Source of the DNA: Litorilinea aerophila
GTDB lineage: Bacteria > Chloroflexota > Anaerolineae > Caldilineales > Caldilineaceae
Direction: 5' to 3'
Length of the DNA: 59,776 bases
Assembly: GCF_006569185.2 (NCBI RefSeq)
Contig: NZ_VIGC02000035.1
Span: forward strand, 1 to 59,776
The notes below the pieces were generated by a model. That model ran no database searches and was not told where the DNA came from. It saw nothing but the letters and a program-made list of their open reading frames with translations. Shown piece by piece: positions 53,568 to 59,776 of the stretch. The translations under genes and the position numbers were made by a program. Every line of letters starts with the position of its first letter. Within the stretch, counting starts at the first letter, position 1.

Positions 53568-54590
53568 ATGACATTGAAACGTGTGGGGCTGGTGGGAACG
53601 GGCGCCATCGCCCGCCACCATGCCCGCCAATGGCAGAAACTGCCGGTCACCCTGGCCGGCTACTACGACGTCCGCCCCGAAGCGGCCCAGGCTTTCTGCG
53701 ACCAGTTCGGCGGCCGGGCCTACCCCAGCCTGGATGCCCTGCTGGCCGACGTGGATGTGGTGGACATCTGCACGCCCGCTGTGGCCCACAAAGAGTGCGT
53801 CCTGGCTGCGGCCCGGGCCGGCGTGCCCATGGTCTGTGAAAAACCCCTGGCCCGACACCTGCAGGACGCCCGGGAGATGGTAGAGGCCTGCGACCGGGCC
53901 CGGGTCCCCCTGTTCGTGGCCCACGTGGTGCGCTTCTTCCCCCAGTTTGCCCGGGCCCATGAGCTGGTGGAGTCCGGCCTCATCGGCCGACCCGGCGTGG
54001 TGCGCACCATCCGGGCAGGCAGTTTTCCCCGCTTCGGCGGCAGTGAATCGGGCAAGATCTACGGCAACTTCGCTCTGAGCGGCGGCGTGATCCTGGATGT
54101 CTGCATCCACGACATCGATTTCCAGCGCTGGTGTTGCGGCGAGGTGGAGCGGGTCTTCGCCCGGGGGCTCACCTTTGCCGGCCACCCGGAACGGGATCAC
54201 GCGCTGCTGACCCTGCGCTTCGCCAGCGGGGCCATCGGCCACATCGAGGGAAGCTGGGCCCACCCACCGGGCCAGTTCCGCACCCGGCTGGAACTGGCCG
54301 GCGACCGGGGGCTGATCGAGTGGGACTCCACCCAGCCCCAGCCCGTCCAGGCGGCCCAACTGGATGAGAACGGCACCGTCCACCGCACCACAGCCAGCCC
54401 CCTGGCGCCCGAGGACGACCCCTACTGCGCCGAGCTGGCCCATTTCCTCCACTGCCTGGAAACGGGAGAGCCGTTCCGGGTCTCGCCCCACGACGCGCTC
54501 ATGGCCGTCCAGATTGCCCTGGCCGCCATTGCCTCCCTGCGCCGGGGCGAGCCGGTGGAGGTGGCCACTTTCCAGGAGGATGCCCCATGA
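53568..54590 (+). CDS. Gfo/Idh/MocA-family oxidoreductase, copy 1
   Basis: 340 aa. The Rossmann start is KRVGLVGTGAIARHHARQW and the EKP motif is CEKPLARHL, with the C-terminal beta-sheet domain carrying LDVCIHDIDFQRW (His, a likely catalytic/substrate residue). NAD(P)-dependent dehydrogenase of sugars or inositols. ATG 53568 was chosen because the longer frame runs through repeat and MFS sequence. Its stop overlaps the next gene's start by 4 bp. Confidence 0.9.
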   Translation: MTLKRVGLVGTGAIARHHARQWQKLPVTLAGYYDVRPEAAQAFCDQFGGRAYPSLDALLADVDVVDICTPAVAHKECVLAAARAGVPMVCEKPLARHLQDAREMVEACDRARVPLFVAHVVRFFPQFARAHELVESGLIGRPGVVRTIRAGSFPRFGGSESGKIYGNFALSGGVILDVCIHDIDFQRWCCGEVERVFARGLTFAGHPERDHALLTLRFASGAIGHIEGSWAHPPGQFRTRLELAGDRGLIEWDSTQPQPVQAAQLDENGTVHRTTASPLAPEDDPYCAELAHFLHCLETGEPFRVSPHDALMAVQIALAAIASLRRGEPVEVATFQEDAP

Positions 54591-55603
54591 ACGGCCCAAC
54601 CCTGCGCATCGGCATGATGAGCTTCGCCCATGGCCACGCCAACAGCTACGCCGCCTGCCTGCAGCAGGTGCCGGGCGTGACCCTGGCCGGCATCTACGAC
54701 ACCGAGCCCCAGCGGGGCCAGGACGCGGCCCGGCGCCTGGACGTGCCCTTCTACGCCACCGCGGACGAGCTCCTGGACCAGGGGTTGGACGGGGTGATCG
54801 TCTGCTCGGAAAATGCCAACCATCGTCCCATGGTGGAGGCCGCCGCGGGCCGGGTGGGCCACATCCTGTGCGAGAAGCCCATTGCCACCACCCTGGCCGA
54901 CGCCCAGGCCATGATCGACCGGTGCCAGGCTACCGGCACCGCCCTCCAGATCGCGTTTCCCGTGCGCTTCGCCCCGCCTGCCCAACATCTACGGGAGGTC
55001 CTGCGCCGGGGCGAACTGGGCCAGGTCTACAGCGTCCAGTGCACCAACCATGGACGTATGCCCGGCGGCTGGTTCACCGACCCCGCCCTGGCTGGCGGCG
55101 GCGCAGTCATCGACCATACCGTCCACGTCATCGACCTGCTGCGCTGGTTCTGGGAGACAGAGGTGGTGGAGGTTTACGCTGAGGTGGGCCGGGGGCTGCT
55201 CCACCCGGAGCTGGCCATCGACGACGCCGGCCTCCTCTCCTTCACCCTGGCCAACGGCGTCTACGGTACCCTGGACACCAGCTGGTCCCGCCCCCCAAGC
55301 TACCCCACCTGGGGCGATGTCAAAATCGAAGTGGTGGCCGAGAAAGGGGCGCTGGTGGTGGACGTCTTCCAGCAAGTCCTCGCGGTCAGTTCAGAGCAGT
55401 GGGGCCAGACCCGCTGGATCCCCTGGGGCAGCAACATGGACCTGGGCCTGATTCAGGACTTCGTGGCCTGCATCCGGGAAGGCCGGCCGCCCTCCATCAC
55501 CGGCCACGACGGCCGCCAGGCGCTGGAGGTGGCCCTGGCCGCCTACCACTCGGCGGAGCTGGGGCGACCGGTGCGGCTGCCCCTGGCAGCAGAGGCCACC
55601 TGA
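54587..55603 (+). CDS. Gfo/Idh/MocA-family oxidoreductase, copy 2
   Basis: 338 aa. IGMMSFAHGHANSYAACL is an atypical first loop (the usual G-x-G-x-x-G is replaced by MSFAHGHA). The EKP motif is CEKPIATTL, and the C-terminal domain has GGGAVIDHTVHVIDLLRWFW. It is translationally coupled to copy 1. The odd nucleotide-binding loop suggests a distinct subfamily, often seen next to sugar isomerases. Confidence 0.88.
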   Translation: MNGPTLRIGMMSFAHGHANSYAACLQQVPGVTLAGIYDTEPQRGQDAARRLDVPFYATADELLDQGLDGVIVCSENANHRPMVEAAAGRVGHILCEKPIATTLADAQAMIDRCQATGTALQIAFPVRFAPPAQHLREVLRRGELGQVYSVQCTNHGRMPGGWFTDPALAGGGAVIDHTVHVIDLLRWFWETEVVEVYAEVGRGLLHPELAIDDAGLLSFTLANGVYGTLDTSWSRPPSYPTWGDVKIEVVAEKGALVVDVFQQVLAVSSEQWGQTRWIPWGSNMDLGLIQDFVACIREGRPPSITGHDGRQALEVALAAYHSAELGRPVRLPLAAEAT

Positions 55604-55631
55604 CACCTGGCGGTGTAAACAGAGCAACGGG

Positions 55632-55672
55632 TGCGTGGTGCGTGAACCCGCATGCGTACCACGCACCACGCA
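55632..55672. repeat. 12-bp stem with 17-nt loop between oxidoreductase and isomerase genes
   Basis: TGCGTGGTGCGT (55632-55643) pairs perfectly with ACGCACCACGCA (55661-55672). There is no T-run after it. It lies 28 bp before the isomerase start and could act as an mRNA stabiliser or attenuator within the operon. Confidence 0.5.
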
Positions 55673-55699
55673 TAAAGCATGATCCATGAGGAGCGACCC

Positions 55700-56587
55700 A
55701 TGAACAATGACTTACCCCTTGCCCGCCCCGCCCTTCGTCTGGGCACCTCCACCTACTCCTACTGGCATTTCAAGCCGCCCCGCACGCCCATCGAAACGGT
55801 GCTGGAAGAGGCCCACAAGCTGGGGCTGGCCGGCGTGGAGATCCTCCACCGCCAGATGGAGAGCGAAGAGAACAGCTACCTCCAGCGGCTGAAACGGCTG
55901 GCCTTCCAGCTGGGGCTGGACCTCTACAACCTGAGCATCCACCAGGACTTTGTCTGGGCCGAAGCCGAAGAGCGGGAGAAGCAAATTGCCCACACCCTCC
56001 ACTGTATCGACCTGGCCCACGAGCTGGGCATCCCCTCCATCCGGGTCAACTCCGGGGGCTGGCGCAAGGGCGGCTCCTTTGACGAGCTGATCCAGGCCAA
56101 AGGCTGGGTGGATCCCTGGCCTGGCTACACGAAGGAGGACGGCTTCCGCTGGTGCATGGACGCCATCGCCGCCTGCCTCCCCCACGCCGAACGCCAGGGC
56201 GTGATGCTCCTGCTGGAAAACCACTGGGGCCTCACCACCTTCGCCGACGACATGGCCCACATCCTGGAGACGGTCAACTCCCCCTGGCTCAAGGCCATCC
56301 TGGATATGGGTAACTTCTACTTCGAGCCCGACATGTACGCCGCCATGGCCCGCATCGCCCCCCACGTCTGGCTGGCCCACGCCAAAACCTACTTCGGCGG
56401 CGGCACCTGGTACACCCTGGAGCTGGACTACGCCCGGGTCTTCCGCATCCTGCTGGACGCAGGCTTCCAGGGCTATGTCTCCATCGAGATGGAAGGGGCC
56501 GAGCCGGCCGAAACGGCCATGCCCAAGTCCGTGGCCATGCTCCAGCAGGCCTGGCAAGAGGCCGTGGCCTCCCCTGAAGAGGGTTGA
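55700..56587 (+). CDS. Sugar phosphate isomerase/epimerase (AP-endonuclease family 2 fold)
   Basis: 295 aa from ATG 55700 (GAGGAGCG upstream); the frame also opens at 55679. TIM-barrel landmarks: LRLGTSTYSYWHF, GLAGVEILHRQM, LLLENHWGLTT and GYVSIEMEGAEP, with Glu and His residues of the metal site. Members isomerise sugars or inosose. Together with the oxidoreductases it suggests inositol or rare-sugar catabolism. Confidence 0.88.
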   Translation: MNNDLPLARPALRLGTSTYSYWHFKPPRTPIETVLEEAHKLGLAGVEILHRQMESEENSYLQRLKRLAFQLGLDLYNLSIHQDFVWAEAEEREKQIAHTLHCIDLAHELGIPSIRVNSGGWRKGGSFDELIQAKGWVDPWPGYTKEDGFRWCMDAIAACLPHAERQGVMLLLENHWGLTTFADDMAHILETVNSPWLKAILDMGNFYFEPDMYAAMARIAPHVWLAHAKTYFGGGTWYTLELDYARVFRILLDAGFQGYVSIEMEGAEPAETAMPKSVAMLQQAWQEAVASPEEG

Positions 56588-56615
56588 GCAGGATGACAGG
56601 AAGGAGCGAAACCCC

Positions 56616-57956
56616 ATGACGCAACCCCTGGAACTGGTTCTCATCGGCGCGGGGCAGCGGGGCGCATATGCCTACGCCTCCTACGCCCTGGCCCACCCGG
56701 AGGAAGTTCGCTTCGTCGCTGTGGCCGAGCCGGATCCCATCCGCCGCCGGCGCTTTGCCGAAGAACACGACCTGGACGACAGCCGCTGTTTCGCCAGCTG
56801 GGAGGAACTCATAGCCGCCGGCCAGTTGGGCCAGGGCGCGCTGGTCACCACCCAGGACCAGCTCCACGTGGAGCCCGCGGTGGCCGCCATGGAAGCTGGC
56901 TACCACGTCCTCCTGGAGAAGCCCATGGCCCACACCCTGGAAGGCTGCGTGCGCCTGGTGCAGACGGCCGAACGCACCGGCCGCATCCTCCAGATCTGCC
57001 ATGTCCTGCGCTATTCCCCCTTCTGGCGCAAGCTTCATCAGATCTTGGAGGAAGGCCGCCTGGGGGAGATCATCACCGTGGAGCACCGGGAAAACGTGGC
57101 CTACTGGCACATGGCCCACAGCTTCGTGCGGGGCAACTGGCGCAACGAAGCCCTCTCCAGCCCCATGATCCTGGCCAAGTGCTGCCACGACCTGGACCTG
57201 CTCTTCTGGAACCTGGGCCGCTGCAAGCGGCTGAGCTCCGTGGGCTCCCTGCTCCACTTCCGGGCCGACCAGGTGGGCCCCGAGATCCCGAACCGCTGCA
57301 CCGACGGCTGCCCCATCGAGCCGGAGTGTCCCTTCTCCGCCCCGGGCATCTACCTGGAATACCGCCCCTTCCGCCGGCTGGTGGAGCGGGCGGCGGAACG
57401 GGGCATCGACCTGGAGCGCCCCAACGTCTGGCCCTTCACCGTCCTCAGCCACGACCTGAGTCGGGAGGGCCGGCTGCGGGCCCTGCAGACCGGCCCCTAC
57501 GGCCGCTGCGTCTACCGCTGTGACAACGACGTGGTGGACCACCAGGTGGTGACCATGGAGCTGGAGAGCGGCGCCTCGGCTGTCCTGGTCATGCACGGCC
57601 ACTCCCACGAGGAGCACCGCTCCATGCGCTACGACGGGACCCGGGCCACCCTGCGGGCCCGTTTCGGCGACCCCTCGGAGATCACCATCCACCACCACGC
57701 CAGCGGCCGGGTGGAAGAGGTATCCCTGGAGGAGGGGGGCGGCGGCCACGGCGGCGGCGACCACGGGGTGATGGCCAACTTCGTGCAGGTGCTCCGGGGG
57801 CAGGCCGAGCCCCTGACCAGCGCCCGGGCTTCCCTGGAAAGCCACCTGATGGCTTTCGCCGCGGAAGCAGCCCGGCGCCAGAACCGCATCATCGAGATGG
57901 ACGAATTTCGAGCCCAGGCGGAGGCCCTGGCCCAACAGGAAGGGGCGTCGCCATGA
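56616..57956 (+). CDS. Gfo/Idh/MocA-family oxidoreductase, copy 3 (long form)
   Basis: 446 aa, about 100 residues longer than typical. The Rossmann start is ELVLIGAGQRGAYAYASYAL, and the EKP motif is LEKPMAHTLEG. A cysteine-bearing insert (NRCTDGCPIEPECPFSAPG) follows the core and might bind a metal. The C-terminal part includes GGGGHGGGDHGVMANFVQVL. AAGGAGCG precedes ATG 56616. Its stop overlaps the next start by 4 bp. Confidence 0.88.
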   Translation: MTQPLELVLIGAGQRGAYAYASYALAHPEEVRFVAVAEPDPIRRRRFAEEHDLDDSRCFASWEELIAAGQLGQGALVTTQDQLHVEPAVAAMEAGYHVLLEKPMAHTLEGCVRLVQTAERTGRILQICHVLRYSPFWRKLHQILEEGRLGEIITVEHRENVAYWHMAHSFVRGNWRNEALSSPMILAKCCHDLDLLFWNLGRCKRLSSVGSLLHFRADQVGPEIPNRCTDGCPIEPECPFSAPGIYLEYRPFRRLVERAAERGIDLERPNVWPFTVLSHDLSREGRLRALQTGPYGRCVYRCDNDVVDHQVVTMELESGASAVLVMHGHSHEEHRSMRYDGTRATLRARFGDPSEITIHHHASGRVEEVSLEEGGGGHGGGDHGVMANFVQVLRGQAEPLTSARASLESHLMAFAAEAARRQNRIIEMDEFRAQAEALAQQEGASP

Positions 57957-59593
57957 CCACCGCAACGACCACCGTAGCCGAATTTCTGGTCGCCTGCCTG
58001 CACGACGCGGGGGTCCGCACCGTCCACGGGCTGCCGGGCGGCGAGGTGGTGGAGATCCTGGACGCGCTGCGCCGCCGGGGCATGGACTTCGTCCTTACCC
58101 ACCACGAATCGTCCGCCGTCTTCATGGCCGACGCCCAGGCCCGGCTCACCGGCGTGCCCGGCGTGGCCCTGACCACCCTGGGCCCGGGCGCCACCAACGC
58201 GGCCATGGGCGTGGCCCACGCCTACCTGGACCGAGCGCCGGTGTTGCTCATCACCGCCCAGAAGCCGGATAGCCTCCTGCCCGGCTACACCCACCAGGTG
58301 GTCGACCTGCAGGCCTTCTTTGCGCCCATCACCAAGGGCACCTTCAAGGTCAACCGGGAGAACGCGGGCCAGGTGATCCCCCAGGCCCTGGCCCTCCTGC
58401 AACAGGGCCGCCCGGGCCCGGTCCACCTGCAGGTCTCCAACGAAGACGCGGGCCAGTCCTTGGCATCCCCCCCCATGTCCACAGCCCGGCCGACGGCCAG
58501 GGTGGCGCCGGCGGGAGACACGCTGGCCCAGGCCCGCTCCCTGCTGGCCCAGGCCCGACGCCCACTCATCGTGGCCGGGCTGGGCCTGGAGCCGGAAGCC
58601 CCCTACGATCCGCTGCGGGAGCTGGCCGAAGCCCTCCAGGCCCCGGTGATCGCCACGCCCAAGGCCAAGGGTTGCCTGCCCGACGACCACCCCCTGGCCG
58701 GCGGGGTCATCGGCCTGACCCGCACCGACCCGGCCTATGCGCTGGTGGACGAGGCAGATTGCATTGTGGCCGTGGGCTTCGATGTGGTGGAGCTGGTCAA
58801 GCCGTGGGAACAGCCCGCGCCCCTGATCTGGCTGGCGCCGTGGCCCAACCAGGACCCGACCCTTCCCGCGGCGGTGGAGTACGTGGGGCCCCTGGCCCCT
58901 GCCCTGCAACAGCTCGCCGACGGCCTCTATCAGCCGGATTCAGCCTGGGGCGCAAGACGGGTGGCGGCCTTCCGCACGGTGGCGCAGGAAGCGCTGACGC
59001 CCCGGGGAAAGGCCCGGGGAGAGCGGCTTCTGCCCCAGGCCGTGTTGCAACGGCTGCGGGCCCACGCCGCCCGGGACACCCTGATGGTGGTGGATGTGGG
59101 CTCCCACAAGATCTACAGCTCCCTGGCCTGGCCCACCCTGGCCCCCAACCGCTTCCTGCTCTCCAACGGCCTCTCCAGCATGAGCTATGCCCTGCCCGCG
59201 GCCATCGCCGGCAGCCAGGCCCTGGGCGGCGCGCCGGTGCTCTGTCTGACGGGCGACGCGGGCCTGGCCATGGCCCTGGGGGAGCTGGGCGTGCTGGCGC
59301 AGCGCCGTCTGCCGGTGATCGTGGTGGTCCTCAATGACGGCGCCATCGACCTGATCCGCTCCCACCAGGTGCGGGCCGGCAAGCCTGTCTTCGGCACCGA
59401 GTTCACCAGCCCCCACTTCGCCCAGATCGGGGCTGCCTACGGCCTGCGGGCCAGCCGGGTCCACCACGAGGCGGAGCTGGATCGGGCCCTGGCCCAGGCC
59501 TTCCAGGAGCCGGCGCCCACCCTGATCGAGGTGATGCTGGACCCGGTCACCTACCCCACCACGCCGCCCGCCTTGCGGGGCGCAGCGGGTTGA
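57953..59593 (+). CDS. ThDP-dependent enzyme, acetolactate synthase-like
   Basis: 546 aa, full-length three-domain ThDP protein. The catalytic Glu region is FVLTHHESSAVFMADAQARL, the N-terminal Pyr domain starts VAEFLVACLHDAGVRTVHG, and the ThDP motif begins LTGDAGLAMALGELG and ends near VVLNDGAIDLI (GD...ND). The family decarboxylates or carboligates 2-oxo acids. In this cluster it could cleave a diketo intermediate as in inositol catabolism (IolD) or act on a sugar-derived 2-oxo acid; the reaction is unknown. It is the last clear gene in the window. Confidence 0.9.
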   Translation: MTTATTTVAEFLVACLHDAGVRTVHGLPGGEVVEILDALRRRGMDFVLTHHESSAVFMADAQARLTGVPGVALTTLGPGATNAAMGVAHAYLDRAPVLLITAQKPDSLLPGYTHQVVDLQAFFAPITKGTFKVNRENAGQVIPQALALLQQGRPGPVHLQVSNEDAGQSLASPPMSTARPTARVAPAGDTLAQARSLLAQARRPLIVAGLGLEPEAPYDPLRELAEALQAPVIATPKAKGCLPDDHPLAGGVIGLTRTDPAYALVDEADCIVAVGFDVVELVKPWEQPAPLIWLAPWPNQDPTLPAAVEYVGPLAPALQQLADGLYQPDSAWGARRVAAFRTVAQEALTPRGKARGERLLPQAVLQRLRAHAARDTLMVVDVGSHKIYSSLAWPTLAPNRFLLSNGLSSMSYALPAAIAGSQALGGAPVLCLTGDAGLAMALGELGVLAQRRLPVIVVVLNDGAIDLIRSHQVRAGKPVFGTEFTSPHFAQIGAAYGLRASRVHHEAELDRALAQAFQEPAPTLIEVMLDPVTYPTTPPALRGAAG

Positions 59594-59776
59594 CGGACCG
59601 GTCTCCAGTTTCATGGATACAGATAGCTCTGCTGCAAAAAGGTCAAATGAGGACGCTGATATGTCTCGGTAACAATCGACAAAACGGCACCTCTGATCCT
59701 TGAGAACCGAATAACACTTCCTGAACGGCGTGCGGGGCGACCGCGCAAAGCTGGCTAGTTGCTCCGGCCGCTTCCT
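59594..59776. other. Window edge, no gene recognised
   Basis: 183 bp after the ThDP enzyme. No terminator stem, repeat or convincing gene is seen; an open minus-strand frame runs off the edge but lacks recognisable protein sequence. Confidence 0.4.

Noticed and set aside
52017-54590. Single 857-residue frame running into the Gfo/Idh/MocA protein
   Set aside because: Its first part is repeat and out-of-frame MFS sequence; the real oxidoreductase begins at 53568.
59594-59776. Partial minus-strand gene at the window end
   Set aside because: The frame is open but shows no family resemblance; too short to support.

Overview
The window is GC-rich DNA, apart from the CRISPR array and a lower-GC patch around 15.0-16.4 kb. 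Gene content and style suggest a Chloroflexota bacterium, perhaps of the Caldilineales: large sugar-acid and oligopeptide-transport clusters, a Cys-motif/TM/TP-rich-linker surface protein of a type common in that phylum, abundant GC-rich palindromic repeats, and a type III-A CRISPR locus with a very long array. The taxonomic placement is inference; no rRNA or tRNA gene was seen.

Layout. (1) 0.15-6.99 kb, minus strand: a carbohydrate cluster with a near-consensus promoter at 6958-6986. In transcription order it holds an MFS transporter, FGGY kinase, AXE1-type esterase, COG3618-type lactonase/amidohydrolase, aldo/keto reductase and HpcH/HpaI aldolase. (2) 7.0-9.6 kb: a YkvA-like membrane protein, two copies of a four-hairpin repeat, and a NERD-nuclease/UvrD-like helicase. 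(3) 9.6-31.2 kb: the CRISPR region. A minus-strand P-loop/tandem-Csx3 protein has a start codon that overlaps, head to head, the start codon of a plus-strand CARF-LuxR-HTH protein. Then follow cas10, a RAYT transposase set in its own palindromic repeats, csm2, csm3, csm4, csm5, csx1, csx15, cas6, cas1, cas2, a leader, and an array that I count by hand as 95 repeats and 94 spacers ending in a decayed repeat. (4) 31.2-45.0 kb: a decayed gene end, then a membrane protein, NamZ-type hydrolase, DedA protein, small P-loop protein, SpoIIE-type phosphatase, XRE regulator, NUDIX hydrolase, two CorC/HlyC paralogues, a surface protein overlapping a CCA-adding-type enzyme, a DMT transporter and SufE. (5) 45.1-51.8 kb: a complete oligopeptide/sugar-type ABC importer operon with promoter, ending at a strong hairpin. 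(6) 52.2-59.6 kb: an MFS transporter followed by a tightly coupled cluster of three Gfo/Idh/MocA oxidoreductases, a sugar isomerase/epimerase and a ThDP-dependent enzyme.

How the CRISPR genes fit together (inference from known families). Cas10 has HD and GGDD motifs, so it should cut ssDNA and make cyclic oligoadenylate (cOA) when the Csm complex binds target RNA. Csx1 (CARF-HEPN) should be the cOA-activated RNase. The CARF-LuxR protein should turn the same signal into transcription. The P-loop/tandem-Csx3 protein, and possibly Csx15, should remove or buffer the signal. The regulator and the ring-nuclease-like gene share a start-codon junction, so each gene's promoter must lie inside the other gene. 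This regulator/eraser pair is the strongest candidate here for something not well described. Several palindromic repeat families (at least four) are scattered through the gaps, one with its likely RAYT mobiliser inside the cas operon.
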